Source: Betaproteobacteria bacterium (GTDB lineage Bacteria; Pseudomonadota; Gammaproteobacteria; Burkholderiales; Rhodocyclaceae). From it: 64,000 bases of DNA. This document shows, one piece after another, positions 24,278 through 33,499 of the stretch. The DNA is taken from assembly GCA_028065725.1 (NCBI GenBank), contig JAPTVL010000173.1, positions 186,001 to 250,000 of the forward strand, in the 5' to 3' direction. The position numbers and the translations under genes are program-made. Under the pieces are notes generated by a model. The model ran no database searches and was not told the DNA's origin. It worked only from the letters and a program-made list of their open reading frames with translations. The number at the start of each line of letters is the position of its first letter. The first letter of the stretch is position 1.

Positions 24278-25039
24278 ATGGCCCCCCCACTGGCCACACG
24301 CGAGGCCGTTCGCGAGCAGCGCTTCGGCGAACTCTGGAGCAACGATCTGAACGATGCGTTTGCCGACATCGCGCGCTATTACGACCGCGCCAACGAAATA
24401 GCGGCGCTCGGCCTGTGGAGCACTTTCCTCAAGCGCTTCATGCAGACCGTGGATATCCAGCCGAACCAGAAGGTGCTCGACGTCTGCGCCGGCACCAACG
24501 CCATCGGTTGTGCCCTGCTCAAGCGCGAACCGACGCTGGACGTGCATGCCATGGATCGCAGCGCCGAGATGCAGGCCGTCGGCCAGCAGAATGCCGCCGC
24601 GCTGGGCTTCCAGATCAAGAGCACGATCGGTGACGTACATGTGTTGCCGTTTCCCGACAACCATTTCGACGTCGTCACGCTGCAGTTTGCGTCGCGCCAC
24701 CTGCGGGTGCGCGAAGTGTTTTCCGAGATACTGCGTGTGCTGAAACCCGGCGGCCACTTTCACCATTCGGACATGCTGCGTCCGCGCAATCCGATCGTGA
24801 AGAACCTCTACTATGCCTATCTCAAGACCTGCCTCAACTTCACCAGCCTGATCGTCGGCAGCAGTCCCGCCGCAACCCGCTTCAAGCAGTATTTCATCGA
24901 CGCGCTGGACCTGTTCTATACCGCCGAGGAACTGTCGATCCTGCTGCGCGAGCTGGGCTTCGTCGAGGTGAGCGTGGACAAGGTGTTTCAGGGCATGATC
25001 GGCTTCCATCGGGCGGTCAAGCCGGTGGCCGGGAGTTGA
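24278..25039 (+). CDS. UbiE/COQ5-like class I methyltransferase
   Basis: 253 aa with ribosome site AGGAGA and ATG 24278. The sequence LNDAFADIARYYDRANEIAALGLWSTFLKRF resembles the UbiE start. The SAM loop is DVCAGTNAIG rather than the usual DVCCGTGD, followed by VLPFPDNHFDVVTLQFASRHL and ILRVLKPGGHFHHSDM. A quinone or related methyl acceptor is possible, but the divergent SAM loop suggests a specialised homologue rather than the housekeeping UbiE. Confidence 0.82.
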   Translation: MAPPLATREAVREQRFGELWSNDLNDAFADIARYYDRANEIAALGLWSTFLKRFMQTVDIQPNQKVLDVCAGTNAIGCALLKREPTLDVHAMDRSAEMQAVGQQNAAALGFQIKSTIGDVHVLPFPDNHFDVVTLQFASRHLRVREVFSEILRVLKPGGHFHHSDMLRPRNPIVKNLYYAYLKTCLNFTSLIVGSSPAATRFKQYFIDALDLFYTAEELSILLRELGFVEVSVDKVFQGMIGFHRAVKPVAGS

Positions 25040-25150
25040 TCACACGGCGGACGGTAGGACAGACTTCAATCCGCCTCATCGCTGGCCAGCTGAGCCGACC
25101 CTGCAACGCCTCTACTCTTGGCCGACTGATTCGGCCCTACAAGGCTCAGC

Positions 25151-25387
25151 ATCGTCGCTCAGCCCTGGGCCATTTCCGACTTTGCGCAGCTATTTCGTCA
25201 GCTTTCTGCGGCAGCCACGGAGTCCGGCGCCCGCACCGGGTTCTACCGCGAGCTCGCCGCATTTACTGCAAGCTTCGTGCGCATGGAAGCGGACCGGCAG
25301 AGCCAGCGTGGAGTTCCTGAGCCGATAATGGCCGGCAGCGTGCGAAAATCCACAGTGCCGCACTACAATCCGCTATACGGTCCTTGA
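25151..25387 (+). pseudogene. possible TorD-family chaperone remnant
   Basis: This 344-bp gap has no intact gene. In one frame it reads PWAISDFAQLFRQL and TGFYRELAAFTASFVRMEA, resembling the C-terminal helix pair of TorD-like chaperones for molybdoenzymes. There is no start or N-terminal domain. Similarity is judged by eye only. Confidence 0.3.
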
Positions 25388-25397
25388 CTTGAATCAA
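25384..25397 (+). promoter_or_regulatory. FNR/Anr-like box
   Basis: TTGAC-TTGA-ATCAA, one mismatch from the FNR consensus TTGAT-N4-ATCAA. It now lies only a few bases before the damaged cytochrome coding sequence, with no room for a promoter and start codon. Confidence 0.55.
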
Positions 25398-25399
25398 GA

Positions 25400-25653
25400 T
25401 GTCGATTTGTCATTGCAGCATTCTCCGCGGCTGGAATGACTCCGGCGCATGCGGCCTTCGACGAGGCTGCGGCCAAGGCGATGGCCAAGAGGAACGACTG
25501 CTTCAAGTGCCACGCTCCGGACAAGACCAAGAAAGGGCCGTCGCTGAAGAAGATCGCCGCCAAGTACAAGGAAAAGAAGCTCGGCGAGAAAGAGGCCATC
25601 AAGCACATGACCGAGGGCAATACAACATGGTGCAATGGATACTGTCGCACTGA
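25400..25653 (+). pseudogene. decayed class I cytochrome c gene
   Basis: The frame FVIAAFSAAGMTPAHAAFDEAAAKAMAKRNDCFKCHAPDK shows the end of a signal peptide, its cleavage site and a CFKCH haem site, as in small soluble cytochromes c. No start codon precedes the signal peptide. After KHMTEGN the frame is lost, and the typical family ending (MVQWILSH, stop at 25653) appears in a different frame, implying an internal deletion that removed the methionine-ligand region. Confidence 0.7.
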
Positions 25654-25762
25654 TCTGATGCAAGTCGCCGGGGCCCGTGAAAGGGCCCCGGCGGCATTTT
25701 CCGGTGCCGTCGTTCGCGGATGAGCCGGGTAGAAGAATAACGAGTAGCGGGGAATGTGAATC

Positions 25763-27811
25763 ATGCGTACCAGTCAGTTTGCGGCGTGGATGGCGGCGGC
25801 AGCGGTCTATGTGGCCGGAACCCTGGGCAGCGGGCCGGTGTTCGCGGCCTCCGCCAGGGAAGCGGCCCCCGCCGTGGCGGTCAAGCTCGACAATGCCGGC
25901 TGCCAGCGCTGCCACGACGGCAAGAAGGGCAAGCTGGAAATGCTCGGCAGCAATGGCGAGAAGCGTCCGGTGCAGCCTGTCGTCCCGGACAAATACCGCA
26001 AGAGCGTGCACGCCAGGATGGATTGTGTTGCCTGCCACCTGGAAATCACCGACAACGTCACGCCGCACCAGATTGCCAAGGACGTCAAGAAGGCCGAGTG
26101 CGCGCAGTGTCACCTCGATCTCTGGGAAGAAACCAAAAAGCTCGGCAAGACCGCCGAGAAATCCCGCCTCGGCATCGTCGCCGACAACGTCGCGGCCTAC
26201 AAGAAGTCATTCCACGCCAAGCCGGACAAGGATGATCCGACCAAACAGATGGCGATCTGCAGCGATTGCCACAACGTGCATACCTTCGACGTGCCGCCGC
26301 GCGGCACGCCCGAGCGCAAGGAATGGCACCTGACGGTACCCAATGTCTGCGGCGACAAGTGCCATACCGATCACCTCGAAGAGTGGAGCGAATCCATCCA
26401 CGGCAAGGAAGCGATCGACAAGAAGAACCTGAAGACGGCGGTCTGCTCCGACTGCCATACCACCCACGACATCATCGGCAGTTCCACCGACAAGGCCAAG
26501 CTCTCCATCACGGTGAGTTGCGGTGACTGCCATCAGGACGCGTTCAAGTCCTACAAAGCCTCCTATCACGGCCAGGTGAATACCCTGGGCTACGCCTATA
26601 CCGCGAAATGTTTCGACTGCCACGGCAGCCACGGCATCCAGCCGTCGAAGGATCCGAAGTCGCGGATGCACGAGAAGAACCGGCTCAAGACCTGCCAGAA
26701 GTGCCACAGCGGCAAGGAGGGCAAGCTGCCACTGGCGACTCCCGGCTTTCTCAGCTTCAGCCCGCACGGCACCAGCGACAACTTCGAAAAGTATCCGGAA
26801 ATCTGGATCACGACGAAGTTCATGGCGAGCCTGCTGATCGGCGTCTTCATCTTCTTCTGGGCGCATTCCGGACTCTGGTGGTATCGCGAGTACATGGATC
26901 GAAAGCAGGGCGTGCACCATTGGCATATCCGCAGCGGCGACATCCCGGCGGAACAGCTGCCCTTCGGGGAACGGCGCGAGGATCTGGGCAGGAAGCACGT
27001 GCGGCGCTTCGGCCCGATATGGCGCCTGGCGCACCTCGCCTTCGCGCTCAGTGTGATGACCCTGGTGCTGACCGGGATGGCGGCCTTCTATCCCGAGACC
27101 GGCTGGGCCAAGTCCGTCATGGCCACGCTGGGCGGCCCGCGGACAGCCGGGCTGATCCACCGCGTTGCCGCCTTCACCATGCTCGGCATCTTCTTCATCC
27201 ACCTGATCGCGGTGTCGATCAACATCGCGCGCAAGTGGCAGGACTTCAAGATATTTGGCCCGGATTCCTTCGTGCCGAACTGGAAGGACATGCACGACAT
27301 CATCGGCATGTTCAAGTGGTTCGTCGGCAAGGGTCCGCGCCCGGCCATCGAGCGCTGGTCCTACTGGGAGAAATTCGACTACTGGGCGGTGTTCTGGGGC
27401 ATGGCGATCATCGGCGGCAGCGGCATGATGCTGGCCTTCCCGCATATCGTTGCCGCGTATCTGCCGGGCTGGGTGTTCAACGTGGCGATGGTGGTGCACG
27501 GCGAGGAAGCCTTCCTCGCGGCGGTCTTCCTGTTCACGGTGCATTTCTTCAACAACCACTTCCGCCCCGACAAGCTGCCGCCGCCGGACGTGGTGATGTT
27601 CACCGGCACGCAGTCGCTCAACGAGTTCAAGCACGAGCACGCCGCGCAGTACCAGCGCCTGGTGGAAACGGGGCAACTGGAGAAGTACCTGGTCGATGCG
27701 CCGTCGAAGCCCTTCACCCTGGCCTCGAAGATCCTCGGCCTGGTGTTGATCGCCTTCGGTTTGGCGCTGCTGGTGATGATAGGCATCGGCTTTTTCGGCG
27801 GCGGTCACTGA
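25763..27811 (+). CDS. nine-haem cytochrome c fused to cytochrome b561 domain
   Basis: 682 aa with a signal peptide (residues 1-29). The periplasmic half (to about 345) has eight CxxCH sites and one CxxxCH site (CGDKCH), nine haems in all. Three to five membrane helices of a di-haem cytochrome b561/FdnI-like module follow, with HLAFALS, GLIHRVAAF and HGEEAFLAAVFLFTVHFFNNHF histidines. It could move electrons between the quinone pool and periplasmic acceptors. The partner reductase is not in the window. Confidence 0.9.
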   Translation: MRTSQFAAWMAAAAVYVAGTLGSGPVFAASAREAAPAVAVKLDNAGCQRCHDGKKGKLEMLGSNGEKRPVQPVVPDKYRKSVHARMDCVACHLEITDNVTPHQIAKDVKKAECAQCHLDLWEETKKLGKTAEKSRLGIVADNVAAYKKSFHAKPDKDDPTKQMAICSDCHNVHTFDVPPRGTPERKEWHLTVPNVCGDKCHTDHLEEWSESIHGKEAIDKKNLKTAVCSDCHTTHDIIGSSTDKAKLSITVSCGDCHQDAFKSYKASYHGQVNTLGYAYTAKCFDCHGSHGIQPSKDPKSRMHEKNRLKTCQKCHSGKEGKLPLATPGFLSFSPHGTSDNFEKYPEIWITTKFMASLLIGVFIFFWAHSGLWWYREYMDRKQGVHHWHIRSGDIPAEQLPFGERREDLGRKHVRRFGPIWRLAHLAFALSVMTLVLTGMAAFYPETGWAKSVMATLGGPRTAGLIHRVAAFTMLGIFFIHLIAVSINIARKWQDFKIFGPDSFVPNWKDMHDIIGMFKWFVGKGPRPAIERWSYWEKFDYWAVFWGMAIIGGSGMMLAFPHIVAAYLPGWVFNVAMVVHGEEAFLAAVFLFTVHFFNNHFRPDKLPPPDVVMFTGTQSLNEFKHEHAAQYQRLVETGQLEKYLVDAPSKPFTLASKILGLVLIAFGLALLVMIGIGFFGGGH

Positions 27812-27817
27812 CGGCTT

Positions 27818-27848
27818 CCCGCTTCGGGGAATGTTTCCCCGAAGCGGG
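27818..27848 (+). terminator. 14-bp perfect hairpin after the multihaem gene
   Basis: CCCGCTTCGGGGAA and TTCCCCGAAGCGGG around a 3-nt loop, 7 bp after the stop. No U-run follows, so it may be an RNA-stabilising stem rather than an intrinsic terminator. Confidence 0.6.
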
Positions 27849-27993
27849 GGGCTTGCAGGCAGTGGGAATGAAGGCTGTGGTTCGTTCCAGCGCGAAACAA
27901 AGCTCGAATTTCATTGGCGCACGCTACATCTCTACATCTATAAGTTCCAGTAATCCGGAGCTGACTTACCGGGTTGCCCCGGGCAGGCTGAAA

Positions 27994-28025
27994 AGCGGAA
28001 CCCGAGCAATCAGGTTCCGCTTTTT
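27994..28025. terminator. bidirectional intrinsic terminator
   Basis: AGCGGAACC and GGTTCCGCT stems with a 10-nt loop, followed by TTTT on the plus strand and preceded by AAAA, giving a U-run on the minus strand. It separates the convergent multihaem and DUF3460 genes. The rest of 27850-28120 shows no gene. Confidence 0.75.
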
Positions 28026-28041
28026 CTCTTATTGAATTTGT

Positions 28042-28066
28042 TCGGCGTTGCGCCAGCGCCGACTTC
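28042..28066 (-). repeat. dispersed repeat, copy R12
   Basis: Minus copy with GTCGGCGCTGGCGC, 17 bp after the bidirectional terminator, in the same convergent intergenic region. Confidence 0.7.
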
Positions 28067-28120
28067 CGCAATTTCCCAAGGTTCTGCGTGGCGGCTCGGG
28101 CCGTGGGCTGCGCGCCAGCC

Positions 28121-28309
28121 TCAGTTGGCGTCGTAATAGTACGCTTTGTTCGGCACCGCCGCCGCCTCGGTATCCTTCATTGTCTCAAGCGAACGCGGCG
28201 GCTTGTCCCACCAGAGTGCACGTCCCTTCTGCTGTTCCAGTTTCTCCTCGGGATGCTTTTCCATCCATTCGCGCATGAACTTGGTGTGCTCGGATTCGTA
28301 GAGTGCCAT
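28121..28309 (-). CDS. DUF3460 family protein
   Basis: 62 aa. MALYESEHTKFMREWMEKHPEEKLEQQKGRALWWDKPP is the diagnostic DUF3460 sequence, a small betaproteobacterial family of unknown function. It has no signal or membrane segment. Its upstream region (28310-28595) holds its promoter and the flank of an insertion sequence. No other gene is visible there. Confidence 0.9.
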   Translation of the reverse strand: MALYESEHTKFMREWMEKHPEEKLEQQKGRALWWDKPPRSLETMKDTEAAAVPNKAYYYDAN

Positions 28310-28595
28310 GAGACTTTATATGGACGCCTCCCGTTTGCAAGGACGATTTGGTGTGTTGGGACAGATAGGCTGCAGTTTTATATCCGGCCTGTTGTGCAAG
28401 TCGAGACCTGCTGGCCCTGATGGAATCCGCTGACCCACGCCTCATTTCCTTTGAGGACTCGAAGTCCTTAACCTCATTCAGGCTTGGCGGGTCACGGTCT
28501 GACCTGTTTGCCATCACACTTTTTCGTACCTTCGCAACCTTTACGGCGTGCCGTTCCTTTCTTTCAAAGTGGTTGATACACGTTGTGCGCCAGCC

Positions 28596-29621
28596 CTACG
28601 CAGGCTGGCTCACAAACCCTTTCTGGTACGTCCGCTGATGGGCCAACAAGGCCCAGATCGTTCGCGCCATCTTGTTGGCCAGCGCCACGATCGCCACGTT
28701 CTGCGGTCGGCGCATGGCCAGACTCGTTGCCCACTCGGGCGGCTCCTTGCTGCTCGTCAGCACCGACCGTGCGCCGTGAATCAGCAGCGTTCGCAGGTAG
28801 CTATCCCCCCGCTTGCTGATTCCCAGCAGCCGGATTCGGCCACCTGTACCGGTCTGCCTTGGCACCAGTCCCAACCAGGCGGCGAACTCACGCCCTGACT
28901 TGAACGCCTTGGCATCGCCCATCGTGGCGACCGCCGCCGTGGCGGTCAGCAATCCAACTCCAGGAATCTCGACGATGCGCTTGCTGGCCGCGTCTTCCTT
29001 GAGCCACACCTTCAGTCGCCGCTCGATGTCACCAATCTGCTCGTCGAGTTGGCCGATCCTCGCCCACTGCTCGCGCAAGGTGTCGATCACCATCGCCGGC
29101 AGTCGATCCGATAGCCGCTGCAGCGCTTCGGCGATGCCTTTCTTGACGCCCGCCTTGCCTTGCGGCATGACCTCGCCGTATTCGGTCAGGAGACCGCGCA
29201 GTCCGTTGATCTGCGCGGTGCGAAACTTCACCAGCTGCTGGCGCATGCGGTGCAGCGCGAGAATGGCTTGCTGCTCCTCGGTCTTGACCGCGACCGCTTT
29301 GACGCCTGGTTGCTGGACCGCCGTCCAGATGGCGCGGGCGTCATGGGCGTCGCTCTTATTGCCACCGACGAAGGGACGTACCGCTTTGGCCGGCATGAGT
29401 TTGATCTGGTGACCCATGCTCGCGAGTTTCCTGGCCCAGTGCTGCGATCCGCCGCACGCTTCTATGCCGATCAGACAGGGCGCCCGATTGGCAAAGTGCT
29501 CCAGGAACTTCTCGCGCTTGAGTTGCAGACTCACGATCTCTCCGGTCTCCTGTTCAATCCAGTGCAGTTGAAACACCCGCTTTGCCGTATCCACGCCAAC
29601 TACTGTTTTGCTAAGATTCAT
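28596..29621 (-). mobile_element. IS110-family insertion sequence transposase
   Basis: 341 aa, apparently intact. The N-terminal DEDD-type domain has VGVDTAKRVFQLHW, GIEACGGSQHWARKL and SDAHDARAIW. The C-terminal transposase_20 domain has EIPGVGLLTATAAVA and FAAWLGLVPRQTGTGG. IS110 elements use a bridge RNA encoded in the flanking non-coding DNA and lack long inverted repeats, so I cannot place the exact ends; 28420-28595 and 29622-29800 probably include them. A CCAGCC/GGCTGG hairpin overlaps the 3' end. Confidence 0.92.
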
Positions 29622-29854
29622 TTCGGACCCTCCGGTTTGCCTGTGAAGAACGTCGATTCTTCCACCTTGGGCACTTCGATGCCGTCGGCCCGCGAGGGTC
29701 CACCCCCCTTACCCATCCACTGCCGCAGACTTATCCACGGCGCCGGGCGCCGGCGGTCCCTCTATGACCAGAGGTGACCGGCGCGGTGGGTAAGTCGTGT
29801 TCAGCGCGCGGGGGTGGGAGGCGTCCATACCATTTCCTTTTCAGTGTGGATCGT

Positions 29855-32107
29855 TCAGTGTTTGGTGTCGACGTAGCGCGTGATGCGTACCACTTCCGGT
29901 ATGCGCCGCAGCGCGCGCAGGATGCGGGCCAGATGGACGCGGTCGGTGACTTGCAGGGTCAAGAACAGGGTAGTGGCCTCGCCGGCGTCATCGTCCATGC
30001 TGATATTGACGATGTTCGAATCGGCTTCGGCGATTCCGGCGGCGACTCGCGCCAGCACACCGCGCAGGTTTTTGGCGATGACGCGGATGCTGGCGTCGAA
30101 CATGCCGGTGATGCCGGGTTCCCATTCGACATCGACCCAGTTGCCGCGTTCGCTGCGCAGTTTGGCAATGGCCGGACAGTCATGGGTGTGCACTACCAGG
30201 CCGCGACCCTTGCGGATCAGGCCGACGATCGGGTCGCCGGGAATCGGCCGGCAGCAATTGCCGAGTACGACGGCGACGCCCTCCGGGCCGTGGATCAGGA
30301 TGGCGTGCTGCGCGCGACTCTCGGTGGCGGCCCCGGGCGCGTCGGCCTCGACGCCTTCGGCGAGGCGCCGCGCGACGATGGCCGGCAGGCGTTTGCCCAG
30401 GCCGATTTCGGCCAGCACGGCCTTCTGCGAGCGGGCGCCCGAGGCGCGCTTGAAACGGTCCCAGGCCTGCGCCGGCAGCTTGGCCAGGGCCAGGCCGAGG
30501 TCGCGCAGGGCGTGCGACAGCAGGCGTTCGCCGAGCGCGGCGGATTCTTCATGCTGCTTGGTGTTGAGAAAGTGGCGGATTTTGGAGCGCGCCCTTGCGC
30601 TCTTGACGTAGCCGAGCCAGGCCGGATTGGGCGCGGCGTTGGGGGCAGTGATGATCTCGACGCGATCGCCGTTGCGCAGTTCGGTGCGCAGCGGCATGGT
30701 CTCGAAATTGATGCGGCAGGCGACGCAGCGGTCGCCGATGTCGGTATGCACGGCGTAGGCCAGATCGACCGGCGTCGAGCCGCGCGGCAGGGCGAAAATC
30801 TTGCCCCGGGGACTGAACACATAGACTTCGCTGGGGAACAGGTCTACCTTGACGTGTTCGAGAAACTCCGAGGAATCGCCGCTGGCGGACTGCAGTTCGA
30901 CCAGGGACTGCAGCCACTTCGAGGTTTTTTTCTGCAGCTGGTCGATCGAGCTTTCGTCCTTGTACAGCCAGTGCGAGGCGACGCCGGATTCGGCGACGTG
31001 ATGCATGTCGGCGTTGCGGATCTGGATCTCGACCGGCGTGCCGAAGGGACCGATCAGCGTGGTGTGCAGCGACTGGTAGCCATTGGCCTTGGGGATCGCG
31101 ATGTAGTCCTTGAACTTGCCCGGCACCGGCTGGTACAGGGCGTGCAGCACGCCGAGCGCCAGATAGCAGGTGGGGCGGTCCTTGACGATGATGCGGAAGC
31201 CGTAGATGTCCAGCACCTGCGAAAAGCTCAAGTGCTTTTCGCGCATCTTGCGATAGATGCCGTAGAGATGCTTTTCCCGGCCCATGACTTCGGCATCGAT
31301 GCCGGCAGCCGGCAGCGCCTGGCGAATCGCCTCCAGAATCCGGCTGACCACCTCGCGCCGGTTGCCGCGTGCGCCCCTGACGGCCTTGGCCAGAACCCGG
31401 TAGCGCAGGGGGTGAGCGTGGCGAAAGGCCAGTTCCTGCAATTCGCGGTACAGTGCGTTGAGGCCCAGCCGGTTGGCGATCGGGGCGTAGATGTCGAGGG
31501 TTTCGCGCGCGATCCGCCGCCGCTTTTCTGGCCGCATCGCGTCCAGCGTCTGCATGTTGTGCAGGCGGTCGGCCAGCTTGATCAGGATCACGCGCACATC
31601 GCGCGCCATCGCCAGCAGCATCTTGCGGAAGTTCTCGGCCTGGGCTTCCTCGAAACTCTGGTGCTCGATGCGGTCCAGCTTGGAGACGCCGTCGACCAGC
31701 TCGGCGGTGACCTGGCCGAAGCGCTCGGCGATCTGCTCCTTGGTGATCGCCGTGTCTTCCATCACGTCGTGCAGCAGCGCCGCGCTCAACGCATGCGGGT
31801 CGAGATGCCAGCCGGCCAGGGTTTCCGCCACCGACAGCGGATGCGAGATGTAGGGCGCGCCGCTGATGCGCATCTGGCCACGATGCGCGGCATCGGCAAA
31901 GACATAGGCCGCGCCGACGCGGACGATGTCTTCGGGCTTGAGGTAGGTGGCGAGCCGGGCGTTGAAGCGTTCCAGATCCTCGGCCAGATCGACCGGTGGA
32001 TGCATGTCCGCCGAAATCAGCGGCGGCTCGTCAAGCGCCCCGGGCACCTGGCCGGGGTCAAGGGGGGCAACAGGGGGTGGCTGGTGTGGCAAGATCGCCG
32101 CCGTCAC
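29855..32107 (-). CDS. spoT: bifunctional (p)ppGpp synthetase/hydrolase SpoT/RelA
   Basis: 750 aa from a GTG; an internal ATG 34 codons later is an alternative. The HD hydrolase domain is intact (HPLSVAETLAG, ALLHDVMEDT), then the synthetase (KFKDYIAIPKANGYQSLHTT, EIQIRN), TGS (VYVFSPRGKIFALPRGSTPVDLAYAVHTDIG) and a C-terminal ACT domain. It makes and degrades the stringent-response alarmone. rpoZ and gmk lie upstream on the same strand, the standard proteobacterial order. Confidence 0.95.
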   Translation of the reverse strand: MTAAILPHQPPPVAPLDPGQVPGALDEPPLISADMHPPVDLAEDLERFNARLATYLKPEDIVRVGAAYVFADAAHRGQMRISGAPYISHPLSVAETLAGWHLDPHALSAALLHDVMEDTAITKEQIAERFGQVTAELVDGVSKLDRIEHQSFEEAQAENFRKMLLAMARDVRVILIKLADRLHNMQTLDAMRPEKRRRIARETLDIYAPIANRLGLNALYRELQELAFRHAHPLRYRVLAKAVRGARGNRREVVSRILEAIRQALPAAGIDAEVMGREKHLYGIYRKMREKHLSFSQVLDIYGFRIIVKDRPTCYLALGVLHALYQPVPGKFKDYIAIPKANGYQSLHTTLIGPFGTPVEIQIRNADMHHVAESGVASHWLYKDESSIDQLQKKTSKWLQSLVELQSASGDSSEFLEHVKVDLFPSEVYVFSPRGKIFALPRGSTPVDLAYAVHTDIGDRCVACRINFETMPLRTELRNGDRVEIITAPNAAPNPAWLGYVKSARARSKIRHFLNTKQHEESAALGERLLSHALRDLGLALAKLPAQAWDRFKRASGARSQKAVLAEIGLGKRLPAIVARRLAEGVEADAPGAATESRAQHAILIHGPEGVAVVLGNCCRPIPGDPIVGLIRKGRGLVVHTHDCPAIAKLRSERGNWVDVEWEPGITGMFDASIRVIAKNLRGVLARVAAGIAEADSNIVNISMDDDAGEATTLFLTLQVTDRVHLARILRALRRIPEVVRITRYVDTKH

Positions 32108-32129
32108 GTTTCACCCCGTGCGCATGAAC

Positions 32130-32336
32130 TTACGTTTGGCTGCGGTTGAGGATTTCGACGCCGACCTTGCCGGCGGCGATTTCGCGCAGGGCAACCACGG
32201 TTGGTTTGTCGCGACCGGACTCGACCTGCGGCGTGCTGCCCAGGGTCAGCTGGCGGGCGCGATAAGTTGCCGCGAGGGTGAGCTGGAAGCGGTTCGGAAT
32301 GAGTTTGATGCAATCATCGATGGTGACACGTGCCAT
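32130..32336 (-). CDS. rpoZ: RNA polymerase omega subunit
   Basis: 68 aa, [30 protein letters not shown], an unmistakable omega sequence. It assists beta-prime folding and, with RNA polymerase, responds to (p)ppGpp, in keeping with the adjacent spoT. It lies 5 bp after gmk and 22 bp before spoT. Confidence 0.96.
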   Translation of the reverse strand: MARVTIDDCIKLIPNRFQLTLAATYRARQLTLGSTPQVESGRDKPTVVALREIAAGKVGVEILNRSQT

Positions 32337-32341
32337 GGGGT

Positions 32342-32959
32342 TCAGTCCTGATCAAGAAAACGGAATACGTCGGGGTGGCGGGCGCGCTGTCGCGGGAAAC
32401 GCAGACGCGAAGCGCACACGGCGGCCTTGAGCTCGCCGAGCGCCACATCCAAGTCATTGTTGATTATAACAAAATCAAACTCGCCTACGTGGCGCATTTC
32501 ACCCAGTGCGGCGGCCACCCGTCGCGCTATGACATCTTCACTATCGGCCCCGCGCCGCCGCAGCCGGTTTTCGAGTTCGGCGATCGACGGCGGCAGGATG
32601 AATATGCCGACGGCTTCGGGAAACTGCCGGCGCATCTGCTGCGCGCCCTGCCAGTCGATCTCCAGCACCATGTCGCAGCCTTCCTGCATGCGCTGGTCGA
32701 GCCAGACGCGGGACGTGCCGTAGAAATTGCCATGGACTTCCGCCCACTCGGCGAATTCGCCGCGTTCGCGCATGGCCAGGAAGCGCTGCACGTCGATGAA
32801 ATGATATTCGCGACCGTCCTCTTCCCCGGTGCGCGGGGGGCGGGTGGTGAAGGAAATCGAGTGCCGCACCCTGGTATCTTCGGCCAGCAGGCGGCCGACC
32901 AGCGTGGTCTTGCCGGCGCCGGAGGGCGCCGCGACGATGAACAGGGTACCTGAGAGCAT
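32342..32959 (-). CDS. gmk: guanylate kinase
   Basis: 205 aa from ATG 32959 ([21 protein letters not shown]). The P-loop [27 protein letters not shown] and [12 protein letters not shown] identify guanylate kinase, which converts GMP to GDP. The frame stays open upstream but that part is not homologous. It is the first gene of gmk-rpoZ-spoT. Confidence 0.96.
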   Translation of the reverse strand: MLSGTLFIVAAPSGAGKTTLVGRLLAEDTRVRHSISFTTRPPRTGEEDGREYHFIDVQRFLAMRERGEFAEWAEVHGNFYGTSRVWLDQRMQEGCDMVLEIDWQGAQQMRRQFPEAVGIFILPPSIAELENRLRRRGADSEDVIARRVAAALGEMRHVGEFDFVIINNDLDVALGELKAAVCASRLRFPRQRARHPDVFRFLDQD

Positions 32960-32971
32960 AGTCTTCCAAAC

Positions 32972-32985
32972 TTGAGTTTGATCAA
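32972..32985 (+). promoter_or_regulatory. FNR-like box of a class II promoter
   Basis: TTGAG-TTTG-ATCAA, one mismatch from FNR consensus. A TAGTAT -10 element at 33008-33013 places +1 near 33020, putting the box centre at about -41.5, the class II activator position. It drives the copper-type locus starting at 33023. The ATG would then be almost leaderless. Confidence 0.6.
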
Positions 32986-33022
32986 TCCCGCATGGGCAGC
33001 GGTGTACTAGTATACGCGGCAC

Positions 33023-33415
33023 ATGTTCCGATCTGCACACTTCCGGCCGCATCGCCGCTCGCCCGTCTGGCTGCTCGCCATTGGGCTTTTCGCCATGGCG
33101 ATGCATGTCTTTGGCAGTGCCGGCCTGATGCCGCGATCGGTGGCCAGCGGCGGCTTCCTGGCGGAGATCTGCACCAGCAAGGGTGTCAGCAAGGTTGATC
33201 CGGCGTCGCAATCGGGCAAGAGCTCGCTGCCCGACAGCAGCCACAAGGATTGCTGCACGCTCTGCGTCGCCAGTGGCGAGTCCCTGCCGGTCGACGCCGG
33301 GCTCGGCGTACCGCCGGCGCCGACTTTCGGCATGGTATTTTTTGCCGGCACTTCCCCCTTCTCCCCTGCATTTGCCCGGCTGTCGCATCCGCCGCGCGGT
33401 CCTCCCCCGGCCTGA
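33023..33415 (+). CDS. DUF2946 family membrane-anchored protein, first copy
   Basis: 130 aa. There is an N-terminal membrane segment (WLLAIGLFAMAMHVFG), then a periplasmic region with EICTSKGV and HKDCCTLCV, the DUF2946 cysteine/histidine signature common in copper loci. A repeat copy encodes VPPAPTFG before the Pro-rich end. A second DUF2946 protein is encoded at 34625. Copper binding is inferred from context. Confidence 0.8.
   Translation: MFRSAHFRPHRRSPVWLLAIGLFAMAMHVFGSAGLMPRSVASGGFLAEICTSKGVSKVDPASQSGKSSLPDSSHKDCCTLCVASGESLPVDAGLGVPPAPTFGMVFFAGTSPFSPAFARLSHPPRGPPPA
33303..33327 (-). repeat. dispersed repeat, copy R13
   Basis: Consensus-quality minus copy inside the first DUF2946 gene, translated VPPAPTF, just after the cysteine motif. 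Confidence 0.75.
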
Positions 33416-33426
33416 TCCCTGGAATT

Positions 33427-33444
33427 CCGCCGCTGCAGCGGCGG
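33427..33444. repeat. 18-bp perfect palindrome
   Basis: CCGCCGCTGCAGCGGCGG in the 84-bp gap between the DUF2946 gene and the Crp/Fnr gene. It could be a protein-binding site or RNA stem. Confidence 0.5.
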
Positions 33445-33499
33445 ACCAAGTCGTGCCCGCATCGAGCGGGCGCATCGACGACTCACGAGGAGCAGGACC

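Noticed and set aside
29709..29795. CTTACCCA / TGGGTAAG inverted repeat beside the IS110 element
   Set aside because: Could mark an IS end, but IS110 elements do not need inverted ends and no matching pair was found on the other side.
29774..32149. 791-residue plus-strand frame opposite spoT
   Set aside because: The minus strand encodes complete SpoT; the plus frame has no recognisable domain.
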